Origin: Bradyrhizobium liaoningense
Lineage (GTDB): Bacteria > Pseudomonadota > Alphaproteobacteria > Rhizobiales > Xanthobacteraceae
Length of the DNA: 64,000 nt
Assembly: GCF_018130785.1 (NCBI RefSeq)
Contig: NZ_JAFCJT010000009.1
Coordinates: 62,001-126,000, forward strand
Direction of reading: 5' to 3'
Notes under the pieces: model-generated
The model's database searches: none
What the model was told of the DNA's origin: nothing
The model's input: only the letters and a program-made list of their open reading frames with translations
Program-made: the position numbers and the translations under genes
Shown here: in pieces, positions 35,190 to 43,770 of the stretch
Layout: each line of letters opens with the position of its first letter
Numbering within the stretch: position 1 is the first letter of the stretch

Positions 35190-38100
35190 GCGAGCTCTTG
35201 TGGCTGGCAGTGCCCGGCAGCACTGTTGACGTCAACGACGCCGTCACGCTGCGCGCCCTGATGGTCCCCCGCCTCACCGCCGAGACGCCTAAAACCCTCG
35301 CCGATTTCGGCCTTACCGACTGGCCCCAACTCCTCGCCGCCTCGACCCTGAGCATTGAGTTGGGCGCTGCCCCCGACGACCCCGGCACACCCATCACCGC
35401 GACAATGGAAGCGGTCGCCAACAGCGATGTCTGGCGCGCCTTCTTCGCCCCAAGCATGCCGGTCAATCCATTCCGCCAGAAGAGCTACGAGCGCCCCGAG
35501 ACCGCCCGCACTTCCGAGTTTGCCGGCCGCATCTCCGGCAACTACCGCTCTGCGGCAATAGCCTTCGCCAGCGCCCCCGCCGCCGCCGCTGTGACGGTGC
35601 GCGCCCAGTACGTTGACTGGCAGGACGATCCACCGCCGCAGGGCGTAGCCGGCAGCATCGCCCCCGAGCCCTGGCAGCCGCCCGACTTCCATAAGACCGT
35701 GGCGCTCCTCCGCGAGCATCCAGCCGTGCTGCGGCACCTCGGCCTCAACATAGTCTTTTCCATCAAGGCGGCAGCCCTTAGCGGCGCCGCCGCCACACAG
35801 CGGCTGATCCGTCTGCGCTTCACCCCTGGCCCCGGCCTCGACCTGCGCTCCATTACCCCATGGACCCAGTTCCAGTTCGACGGCCGCCGCTTCGTCCCCG
35901 CCCCCCCCTCAGGCAGCGACCTCAGATCCGGCATGATCGACCTCACCGGCACCCAGCCCATCGGCTCGACCGCCCCCACGCCCGGCACGCAGCGCTGGCG
36001 CCTCGTCACCTTCGACGTCGACGGCGGCGTCAACCGCTTGCGCGACGCCGCCCGCGCGCTCGGCGCCGCCCCCGGCAGCCCCGGCGACGTGTCGCTGCCG
36101 GTGCTCCATTCGGCCGGCATCGGCCTGCTGCGCGTCGGCCGCGGCGTCCAGCTCGAGGAGCGCACCAACAACAACCGCCGCGGCAACACCGTCGCCGAGC
36201 TCACCAGCCGCGTCCTCACCGCCGACGATCTGGTGCTGGGCTATCGCATCGACATCAAGCGCCAGGAGGGAGGCTGGCGCCCGCTTATGCAGCGCCTCGC
36301 CACCTACGAGATCCCCGCGGGCGAAGGCCGCCAGCGCCTCGTCATCACCGAGCGCGAGCTTGAGGAGGGGCACGTCAAAGCCAACGCCGCCGTGCTCGGC
36401 GCCGACCGCGTGCTGCGCGCCGACGAGCTCGTCGCGCGCTGGACCGGCTGGAGCATGGCCGTGCCACGCCCCATCTTCGACCAGGACGGCGCGCGCCGCC
36501 CCGACGCCCGCCCGCCCGAGCTGCCCTTCGCCTTCAGCTACCGCTTCGAGCCCGCCCCGGGGCTCCCCACGCTGCGCTTCGGCCAATCCTATTCGCTGCG
36601 CGCCCGCGTCGCCGACATGGCCGGCGGCGGCCTCACCCTCGAAGACGATCCGCTGAGCACCGATATGGCGACCGCCGTGCTGCTCTACCGCCGCCACGAG
36701 CCCGTCGCCCCGCCCGAGATCGCCCCCACCCCCGGCCTCATCGTCACCACACCGACCGGTGAGCTCCACCCCAACCCCAAGGCGCTGGGCCCTGCCGGCA
36801 CGCTCGACATCATGGTCATCCGCTCCGATCCGATGGGCGAGATGCCCATGGACGTCGCCCAGTTCGCCGCCGCTAATCCGGGGCGCTATCCGGCCAACGA
36901 CCGGCGCGTCATCGTCGCCCCGCCCACCAGCCTCGATATCGCCGAGCAGTACGATGTCCTCAACGGCACCGACGAGGACACCTGGGCGATGGTTCGCCGC
37001 ACCACCCTGCCGCCCACCGTCGACACCGAGGGCCGTTACACCTGGCTCCCCGACCCGGCCGCCATGGGGGTGATGGCCTTCGTCATTCCCCGCCCGCTCT
37101 CGCCCGCTGCCGGCGCCGGTGGCGGCAGCCTCTGGTCCGGCACGTGGCCCGACCCACAACCCAAGACCGTGCACCTCTCTGGACCGGATCCCGCCCGGCC
37201 GGTCATCGCATGGACCGGCGCGAACGGGGCGCCGGACACCAACGCCCTGGAGGTGCATCTCAAACCCGCTGAGCAGATGGAAATTGCCCTCAGCTCCTTC
37301 CCGCGTGACGACGACCTCTTCAAGTTCGAGATCAGCGAATGGGTGGCCGGCCCAACCGCCACCATGCTGGTCGCCGGCCGCCATCCGATGCTAACGCCGC
37401 CGCGCACGCTGACCCTCATCCACGCAGTGCGCCGCCCGCTCGGCGTCCCCGCCGGCCGCCTCGAATCCACGCGTAACCCCGGCGACACCTGGGCTTCGAT
37501 CGCCCCGCCGTTCGCCGACGACCCAACAGCTCCACCCCTTGTCGGCATCGACCCCGCGAGCACCGCCCAAGTCGACGTCGAGGCCAGATGGGACGAGCCC
37601 GTCGACGCCGAGACCGAGCCGCGCACCGAGCGCGTCGCTTCCCTCGCCATCGATCGCGCCGCCGTCCGCCTGCCCGAGCTGCGCCACGAGTTCAGCGACA
37701 CGCGCCACCGCCGCATCACCTATACCCTGACCGCACTCAGCCGCTTCCGCCCCTTCTTCGACCCCGAGCCCGCCGCGATCTTCGCCCAGACCGGCACCGT
37801 GGCCGAGCCGGTGAACATCCTCAGCTCCGCCCGCCCACCGCAGCCCTCCGTCCTTGCCGTCTCACCCGCCTTCCGCTGGGAAGGCACGCCCTCATCCCCC
37901 GGCCTCGCGACGCCCGTCCGCCGCTCACGCCTCGGCAACCGCATCCGCGTCGAGCTCGCCCGCCCCTGGATGATGACCGGTCCCGGCGAGCAGCTCGCCA
38001 TCCTCCTCAAGCCCCCGGCGCTAACTAACCCCTCCCCGTCAGCCACCCGCCACTTCACGCGCCTTCAGCGCGACCCGATCTTTGCGAGCGCCCCGGCCCT

Positions 38101-38764
38101 GGGCTTCGCCACCCCCGCCATGGTCTCCGCCGAGGCCGCCGCCGCATCGCGCGAATTCGCCCTCGCCGAGACCGACGGTACCGCGCTCGCCGTCCCCTTC
38201 GCCCCGAACTTCGATCCCTTGAGCAACCGCTGGCACGCCGACCTTGTCCTCTCCGCGGCCGCCGGCAACTCCTACGCGCCCTTCCTGCGCCTCGTCGTTG
38301 CCCGCTACCAGGCGATGAGTCTCCCCGGCCTCGAGCTCTCGACCTCGGTCATCACCGACCCTGTCCAACCGCTCCCCGACCGCCACCTCTCCATCGACCT
38401 CGTCGCCGGCGCCGCCCAGATACTGCTCCAGGGCGTCGCCCCCACCGCGCCCCGCCCCAACCGCGTCATCGCCGTCCTCGAGCGCTGCCTCACCCCATCC
38501 GGCGGCCTCCCCGCCTCCGACCTCACCTCCTCCTCGCCCGACCATCCCGGCCTCTGGCACCGCCTCCCAGCCCACACCGCCGTTGGCACCGTCAACACCC
38601 CCCTCCCCCTCCTGCCGCTGCCGTCCCCCGAGCCCAACACCCACCTGCGCCTCGTCATCCGCGAGATCGAAGACCTCCCCGCCCCGTCCCCCTCCGAAGA
38701 CGACGGCCCCCTCGCCTCCGATCTGCGTGACCATTCCGTCTTCATCGACGTGATCAACATATGA
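35186..38764 (+). CDS. Giant 1192-aa protein, partner of the preceding gene (unknown)
   Basis: The ATG at 35186 overlaps the preceding stop (ATGA), so the two giants are translationally coupled. The protein is rich in Pro, Ala and Arg and predicted beta-rich, with segments such as RWRLVTFDVDGGVNRLRDAARAL (about residue 270), FAFSYRFEPAPGLPTLRFGQSYSLRARVADMAG (about 450-480, resembling Ig/fibronectin-type strands) and ELRHEFSDTRHRRITYTLTALSRFRPFF (about 830-860). No signal peptide, membrane helix or catalytic motif was found. Codon choice is extreme (GCC, CTC, CCC, GAC), unlike the eCIS genes, so this pair probably came from another donor. I do not recognise the family. Confidence 0.72.
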   Translation: MSELLWLAVPGSTVDVNDAVTLRALMVPRLTAETPKTLADFGLTDWPQLLAASTLSIELGAAPDDPGTPITATMEAVANSDVWRAFFAPSMPVNPFRQKSYERPETARTSEFAGRISGNYRSAAIAFASAPAAAAVTVRAQYVDWQDDPPPQGVAGSIAPEPWQPPDFHKTVALLREHPAVLRHLGLNIVFSIKAAALSGAAATQRLIRLRFTPGPGLDLRSITPWTQFQFDGRRFVPAPPSGSDLRSGMIDLTGTQPIGSTAPTPGTQRWRLVTFDVDGGVNRLRDAARALGAAPGSPGDVSLPVLHSAGIGLLRVGRGVQLEERTNNNRRGNTVAELTSRVLTADDLVLGYRIDIKRQEGGWRPLMQRLATYEIPAGEGRQRLVITERELEEGHVKANAAVLGADRVLRADELVARWTGWSMAVPRPIFDQDGARRPDARPPELPFAFSYRFEPAPGLPTLRFGQSYSLRARVADMAGGGLTLEDDPLSTDMATAVLLYRRHEPVAPPEIAPTPGLIVTTPTGELHPNPKALGPAGTLDIMVIRSDPMGEMPMDVAQFAAANPGRYPANDRRVIVAPPTSLDIAEQYDVLNGTDEDTWAMVRRTTLPPTVDTEGRYTWLPDPAAMGVMAFVIPRPLSPAAGAGGGSLWSGTWPDPQPKTVHLSGPDPARPVIAWTGANGAPDTNALEVHLKPAEQMEIALSSFPRDDDLFKFEISEWVAGPTATMLVAGRHPMLTPPRTLTLIHAVRRPLGVPAGRLESTRNPGDTWASIAPPFADDPTAPPLVGIDPASTAQVDVEARWDEPVDAETEPRTERVASLAIDRAAVRLPELRHEFSDTRHRRITYTLTALSRFRPFFDPEPAAIFAQTGTVAEPVNILSSARPPQPSVLAVSPAFRWEGTPSSPGLATPVRRSRLGNRIRVELARPWMMTGPGEQLAILLKPPALTNPSPSATRHFTRLQRDPIFASAPALGFATPAMVSAEAAAASREFALAETDGTALAVPFAPNFDPLSNRWHADLVLSAAAGNSYAPFLRLVVARYQAMSLPGLELSTSVITDPVQPLPDRHLSIDLVAGAAQILLQGVAPTAPRPNRVIAVLERCLTPSGGLPASDLTSSSPDHPGLWHRLPAHTAVGTVNTPLPLLPLPSPEPNTHLRLVIREIEDLPAPSPSEDDGPLASDLRDHSVFIDVINI

Positions 38765-38777
38765 GGACTTGAATGTC

Positions 38778-38839
38778 TCACCCTCAACTGTCTCACCTCC
38801 GCGAAATTATTGAGTCGAAACAGCGAGACAGTCGGGTGA
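38778..38839. repeat. Strong inverted repeat after the giant-gene pair
   Basis: TCACCC(tca)ACTGTCTC at 38778-38794 pairs with GAGACAGT(c)GGGTGA at 38825-38839: 14 pairs with a small internal bulge and a 30-nt loop. TGTCTCACC also occurs as a direct repeat at 38774-38782 and 38789-38797. It begins 14 nt after the stop of the giant gene. No T-run follows, so it may be the relic end of an insertion element rather than a simple terminator. Confidence 0.55.
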
Positions 38840-39231
38840 AAGGTCACGGCAACAACCGCCACGAGCCCGGCGTCTACGGCGCAGACGGATCATTTCGAAG
38901 AGATGGATAGGCCATAGTCAGAGCTTGATCTTAGTAGCGCCGCAGCGCGCGTCTTCGTTGGCCGGATCTGTAAAGAGCCTGGACTTGTGGACATCAATCA
39001 AGACGACCATTTCGACGACGTCCTTCATCCAGTCACCGGCTCAAACGCAAACGCTGAGTGGAATTGCGAGTTGTCGTACTGGCCGAATGATGTTTCGCAT
39101 AATCGGGCGACGAGAAGATCATCGTTCCCTGGCGCATGATCGACGGCCCGGAATCGGCGGATGCAGTGGCCGCCGAGATCATGAAAACGCCGGTTCGCCG
39201 AGGTTCAAGTATCTCGATTTCCGGCGCGACT

Positions 39232-39790
39232 AATTTCGCACTGCGGGGCCCTGACCGAAGATCGCGATGGTTTCGCTGCCGCGGAATCCAAGCCGATCCA
39301 GACTGCCCCAGGCCGTTCCCGTGCCGCAGGAGATCGCGGCGCCGGTCTGAAACGTCAGATCGTCCGGAAGGACAACCAGGGAGTCCGCGGGCAACCTTCA
39401 TGAACCTCGCGTGGGCGCCGTGGCCGTTGGCGCCGAACGTGATCGAGCCTTCGTCGCACATCTGCGTCCAGCCGCCCCTGCATTGATGGCAGCAACCGCA
39501 GCCGGCGTAGTGATCGTTCATCACGCGAGCACCGACCCTGGCGAGAGGGCTCCAGACGCCCTTCCCAACCTCCGCCACGACGCCGCACGGTTCGTGGCCA
39601 GCGATGATGGGCTTGTCGGACTTCTTGCCCAACTCGAGTCAGCGCCGTCCGCCGCGCGGTAGTATTTCAGGTCGCTCCCGCACATTCGGGAAGCCTTGAT
39701 CTCGAGAATGACCTCGCCCGGGCCCGGAGTCAGATCCGGAGCGTCGCGGACTTCGAGCTTCCTATCGCCAAGGAAATAGACTGCCTTCAT
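39232..39790 (-). pseudogene. Zinc-dependent alcohol dehydrogenase (MDR family), frameshifted and truncated
   Basis: The start (MKAVYFLGDRKLEVRD at 39790, ATG overlapping the upstream gene by 4 nt) and zinc ligands are clear: the MCGSDL catalytic Cys, the GHEPCG motif and the structural-zinc Cys cluster in YAGCGCCHQCRGGW. The frame shifts near 39635 (between YYRAADGAD and LGKKSDKPIIAGHEP) and again near 39393 (after FMKVA, resuming as DSLVVLPDDLTF). It then reads AAISCGTGTAWGSLDRLGFRGS to FGQGP and stops at about 39232, so most of the NAD-binding domain is missing. It was the last gene of the catabolic operon and cannot make a working enzyme. Confidence 0.8.
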
Positions 39791-41210
39791 CGTCGCACCT
39801 CTGCGGGTTCGCTTTGCGATGGTCGGAATACCTTGCCGGAATTGAACGAGCCGCCCTCGTCGAGCGCGGCCTTGATCCGACGCATGAGATCGAGCTCGAC
39901 CGGATCCCTCTTGCTCTCGAGCATGTCGACCTTGGCCCGACCGATGCCGTGCTCGGCCGAGAACGTGCCGCCCAGGGAGAGCACGATATCGTAGATTGCC
40001 TGGCCGATCCGTTCGCCCTGCTCCGCGGCCCGTTCGGCGCCGAGCGCAGTCGGCAGGACGACGTTCAGGTGGATGTTGCCGTCACCGACGTGCCCGAACG
40101 GAACGACCGTGACGTGCGGGAATCCGGCTTCGATGTCGGCCCGGCTCCGGCGCAGCAGCTCGGGCACCTGCGCGACCGGCACCGCGACATCGTGCTTGAA
40201 GTCGCGGCCCGCCTTCTTCTGAAACTCGGTCTGGTCTTCCCGCAGGCGCCAGATCTGCTTCTGTTGCTCGCCGCTCTGGGCGAGCGCGGCGTCGACGATG
40301 GTGCCTTCCTCGAGCCTGTCGGCGAGAAACGCCTCGAGCATGTCCCTCAGCCCGGCATCCAGGCGGCTCAGTTCGACGAGCACATAGTGATCCGCTTTCT
40401 CGACGGGTGAGCGCATCCTTCGTGCTTCGCCAGCTCCACGCAGGAGCCCGAGAGATACTCGATGGCACGCACGTTCCCCTCGGCGGCCGCCCGCAGCTTC
40501 ATCCAGAAATCCAGCACCTGGTCCTCGGTCTCGACCGCGCAGAAGGCGACCTCGCGGCCGACCGGCAGGGGCGCGAGCTTCATCGCCGCCGCCGTGATGA
40601 TGCCGAGCGTTCCTTCCGAACCGGTGAAGAGGTGCTTGAGGGCGTAGCCGGTGTTGTCCTTCCGCAGCGTGCGCAGGCCGTTCCAGATGCGGCCGTCGGG
40701 AAGCACGACCTCCATTCCGAGCAGGAGATCTCTCGCGCTCCCGTATCGAACTGCCGAGATGCCGCCTGCGTTCGTCGCAAGGGCGCCACCCAGCGTGGCG
40801 GTGCCCTCCGAGGCAAAAGACAAGGGAAACAGGGCGCCCGCGTCCGCTGCGACGCTTTGAAGCTCTGCGATCGTTGCGCCCGCTTCCGCGACGATGGACA
40901 TGTCGACCGGGTCGACCGTTCTGATCTTCTTCATAGCGCCAGTGCTGATTACGACCTGCAGGCCCGCCTCATCCGGCGTGGAGCCACCGACGAGGCCCGT
41001 GTTGCCGCCTTGCGGCACGACGCCGACGCGGGCCTCCCGACAGATGCGGACACTCTGAGAGAGCAAGCTCGTCGACCCCGGGCGCAGCACGCAGGCTGCG
41101 TTGCCGCGAAGCAGACCGCGCCAGTCCGAGAGATATCCATCCGTCAGCGCCGGATCGGTGATGCAATCGGAACCCAGCAGCTCCCGGAGCTTGGCGACGA
41201 CGCCGCTCAC
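39787..41210 (-). pseudogene. GlcD/D-lactate dehydrogenase-type FAD oxidase, single-base frameshift
   Basis: The GTG start at 41210 overlaps the thioesterase stop by 4 nt. The first part has the FAD-binding domain (VLRPGSTSLLSQSVRICR, then VVPQGGNTGLVGGSTP, then FTGSEGTLGIIT) and runs to about 40417. There one base is missing (the continuation would be KHEG-MRSPVEKADHYVL) and translation leaves frame. The rest lies in another frame to 39787 with FAD_oxidase_C motifs VPFGHVGDGNIHLNV and GTFSAEHGIGRAK. Such enzymes oxidise 2-hydroxy acids (glycolate, D-lactate, D-2-hydroxyglutarate) to 2-oxo acids. It is either a recent pseudogene or a sequencing error; both halves are otherwise well preserved. 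Confidence 0.82.
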
Positions 41211-41623
41211 AACTGCTTCCAGGTGGACGTCGCGTGCGCGATCGTCTCTCCGGCGCGGTCCTGGGCTAACGATTGCAGGAAGAAAGTCTTGCGTCCCTTC
41301 TTCAAAAAGCTGGCGCGGCAAGTCACCAGGCCGCTGCGGATCGCGGCGAAATACTGGACCTTCATCTCGAGCGTCGCGCCGGCGCCGAACTGATGCTTGA
41401 GGTGATGTCCCATCGAGATGTCGAGCGCCGTCGCGAGCACGCCGCCGTGTAGCGATCCTTGCGGATTGAACATGTAGGGCTTCACGTCGAGAGTAACGAC
41501 GCAGGCGTCGGCCTCATAGGAGACCGTCATCCCGAAGAAGCGCGACAGGAAGAACGATCCGAATTCATGGCGGCCGTCGCCCATGGCCGCCACGATCAGC
41601 TCCCGAACCTGCGCCTCGTCCAT
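41207..41623 (-). CDS. PaaI-type hotdog thioesterase
   Basis: A 138-aa hotdog-fold acyl-CoA thioesterase. The ATG at 41623 follows a GGAG site; a longer open frame upstream overlaps the CoA-transferase gene and is not used. The core motif NPQGSLHGGVLATALDISMGHHL carries the HGG signature of the PaaI/4HBT group, followed by LEMKVQYFAAIRSGLVTCRASFLKKGRKTFF, the usual second half. These enzymes hydrolyse (often aromatic) acyl-CoA thioesters. In this operon it would release an acid formed or activated by the CoA-transferase. It overlaps the downstream oxidase gene by 4 nt. Confidence 0.88.
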   Translation of the reverse strand: MDEAQVRELIVAAMGDGRHEFGSFFLSRFFGMTVSYEADACVVTLDVKPYMFNPQGSLHGGVLATALDISMGHHLKHQFGAGATLEMKVQYFAAIRSGLVTCRASFLKKGRKTFFLQSLAQDRAGETIAHATSTWKQL

Positions 41624-41634
41624 CCGTTCTACTC

Positions 41635-42867
41635 CTATTCGGCCGACTGCTTCAGCGCGGCATCGCCGAACGCGCCCTTGGAGGCGAAGCCTAAGACTTC
41701 CGTCCGCGTCCAACCGAGCCAGTGCTCGAACACGTCGACGGTGTGCTCGCCGAGGGTCGGCGGCGGCGTGGACGGCGCGGGCGGCTTGTCGTCGAAACGC
41801 AGCGGCCGGGCGACGAACTTGACTTCGCCGGCGACCCTGTGCGTCACGGTCTGGACCATGTCGCGCTGAACGAGCTGCGGCGCTTCGCAGACCTCGCCGA
41901 CCGTCCTGATCGCACCGCACGGAATGCCGGCTCCGCCGAAGATCTCGAGCCAACGGTCGCGCGGCTCGGACTTGAAGATCGGACGCAGAATCGCGCCGAG
42001 CGCGGCGCGGTTCGCCGCCCGCTTGGGCGCAGTGTCGAAGCGGGGGTCGGCTTCGAGGTCCTTGCGACCGATGGCGACGCAGAACAGCGACCAGAACTTG
42101 TCGTTGGCCACGCCGAGGTTAAACCAGCCGTCGATCGCCTCGAACGTTTCGTACGGACTGATCGTCGGGTGAACGTTGCCGCGACGCTTCGGGCTTTCAC
42201 CGGACGCGAAGTACATGCCGGCGTTGAACGTCAGCAGCGACGCCATGGCGTCCAGCATCGAGACGTCCACCCGCCCGCCGACGCCGCTCCTTTCCCGCTT
42301 CATGAGCGCAGCGAGCACCGCCTGCGATGCGTAGAGGCCGGTGACCAGGTCGGCGATCGAGGTGCCGACCTTCATGGGCGGCCCATCCGGGTCGCCGGTG
42401 ATGTCCATGACGCCGGACTCGCCTTGCAGGATCAGGTCGTAGCCGGGCCGGCTCGCATCCGGACCGGTCCGACCGAAGCCGGAGATGCTGCACTGGATGA
42501 GCTTGGGGTTGTGGGCACTCATCGCAGCGTAGGACAGGCCCCAGTTGTCGAGGGTCCCGGGCCGGAAGTTGTCGATCACGACGTCGGCGGCCTTGGCGAG
42601 CGCAATCACCGCATCCCGCCCCGCCGGCGACTTCAGGTTGATCGCACAGCTCCGCTTGTTGCGGTTGACCGACAGAAAGTACGAGCTCTCCCCGTTGACG
42701 AACGGAGGGCCGTAGCGGCGGCTCTCGTCGCCGACACGGGGATCTTCGATCTTCACGACGTCCGCCCCGAGGTCGCCGAGATGCATTGTGGCGAAGGGAC
42801 CGGAGACGACGCGGCAGAGATCCAGGACCTTGATGCCGGAGAGAGCTTCCGTACTAGACGATCGCAT
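41635..42867 (-). CDS. CaiB/BaiF (class III) CoA-transferase
   Basis: A 410-aa class III CoA-transferase, moving CoA between carboxylic acids. Diagnostic pieces are GIKVLDLCRVVSGPFATMHLGDLGADVVKIEDP at the N-terminus, NRNKRS.AINLK, ADVVIDNFRPG, SISGFGRTGP, GYDLILQGESGVMDITG and GTSIADLVTGLYA, where the Asp is the expected catalytic acyl carrier (about residue 171), then VDVSMLDAM. Length is normal (about 400). The start overlaps the dehalogenase 3' end by 14 nt. The substrate is not determinable; context points to a small (hydroxy)acid. Confidence 0.92.
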   Translation of the reverse strand: MRSSSTEALSGIKVLDLCRVVSGPFATMHLGDLGADVVKIEDPRVGDESRRYGPPFVNGESSYFLSVNRNKRSCAINLKSPAGRDAVIALAKAADVVIDNFRPGTLDNWGLSYAAMSAHNPKLIQCSISGFGRTGPDASRPGYDLILQGESGVMDITGDPDGPPMKVGTSIADLVTGLYASQAVLAALMKRERSGVGGRVDVSMLDAMASLLTFNAGMYFASGESPKRRGNVHPTISPYETFEAIDGWFNLGVANDKFWSLFCVAIGRKDLEADPRFDTAPKRAANRAALGAILRPIFKSEPRDRWLEIFGGAGIPCGAIRTVGEVCEAPQLVQRDMVQTVTHRVAGEVKFVARPLRFDDKPPAPSTPPPTLGEHTVDVFEHWLGWTRTEVLGFASKGAFGDAALKQSAE

Positions 42868-43558
42868 CTGCCAGATCCTTCATCGTCTCGACCGTGATGT
42901 CGGGCTTGTGCGGCGTCTCTTCGAACGGCCGGTTGCGGCGGTTGATCATCGCCGTGCGCATGCCGGCAGACTTGGCGCCGATGACGTCGAAGGCGTGGTT
43001 CGCTACGAAGAGGATCTGATCCATCTTGAGGCCGAGGATCTCGGCGGCCTTCGTGTAAGTCGCCTTGTGCGGCTTGAAGGAATTCGCCTCGGCGACGGAG
43101 ATCACGTTGTCGAACGGGATCTTGTGATACTTCTTGGCGGTCTCGAGCATGTCGCGGTCGCCGTTCGAGAGCACGACCAGCTTGTACCTGGTCTGCAGCT
43201 TGGCGAGAGCCGCCGGCACCTCCGGGAAGCATTCGAGCTTCTCAATCTCGCCGACCAGGTACTTCACCTCGTCCTTCGTGTACTTGATGCCCGACCGGTC
43301 CATGACCTGGGAGACGGCGCGGTGACCGATCTCGCGGTACGGCGTGTGCTCGCCATGGAGCAGCGCGTCGATCATCGAGTTTTCGAAGTGGGTGCGGCGC
43401 CACCAGGTGACGAAGGAGTTCGGATTGCCGGTCCAACCCTTCTCCTTGAGGAACGGCGTCGCGATCTTGACGAGGCCGCCCTGCATGTCGACGACCGTGC
43501 CGTACTGGTCGAACATGCAGACCTTCACGCTGTCTTTGATCTTCTGGATGTCGGTCAT
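42854..43558 (-). CDS. Haloacid dehalogenase type II (HAD superfamily)
   Basis: A 234-aa L-2-haloacid dehalogenase-type protein. The ATG at 43558 has a GGGA site 8-9 nt upstream. The HAD motifs are present: nucleophile Asp17 in FDQYGT (the D-x-Y-G-T form typical of 2-haloacid dehalogenases), VLSNGD for motif II, the Lys in SFKPHKATY and the FVANHAFDVIGAKSAGM segment for motif III. In L-DEX the last segment reads SSNAWD; here two polar positions are changed, as in many annotated type II members. The expected reaction is hydrolysis of a 2-halo acid to a 2-hydroxy acid, the substrate type of the GlcD-like enzyme downstream. Confidence 0.88.
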   Translation of the reverse strand: MTDIQKIKDSVKVCMFDQYGTVVDMQGGLVKIATPFLKEKGWTGNPNSFVTWWRRTHFENSMIDALLHGEHTPYREIGHRAVSQVMDRSGIKYTKDEVKYLVGEIEKLECFPEVPAALAKLQTRYKLVVLSNGDRDMLETAKKYHKIPFDNVISVAEANSFKPHKATYTKAAEILGLKMDQILFVANHAFDVIGAKSAGMRTAMINRRNRPFEETPHKPDITVETMKDLADAIV

Positions 43559-43770
43559 TGCTTCTTCCCTTTGCTCGTTGACTGAGTGGATGATCCGGAT
43601 TTGACCGCATCCACCGCCATTTTCGAAATGGATTGTTCTTCTGCGCACATTCGCGACGTGAATGTCATCGTCGCGGCTCGACAGGTTCGGTCACAGCTTC
43701 TGCAAACGGCTGGACGGCAGGGAGCCCGAAGGGAATCTCCGGGCCCACTGCTACTTGTGGTCCGTGTCCG

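Noticed and set aside
39136..39486. Plus-strand open frame over the alcohol dehydrogenase relic
   Set aside because: Antisense to recognisable zinc-dehydrogenase motifs; no independent support.
40407..41393. A 328-codon plus-strand frame over the FAD oxidase gene
   Set aside because: Antisense to conserved FAD-binding motifs; Arg-rich shadow translation.
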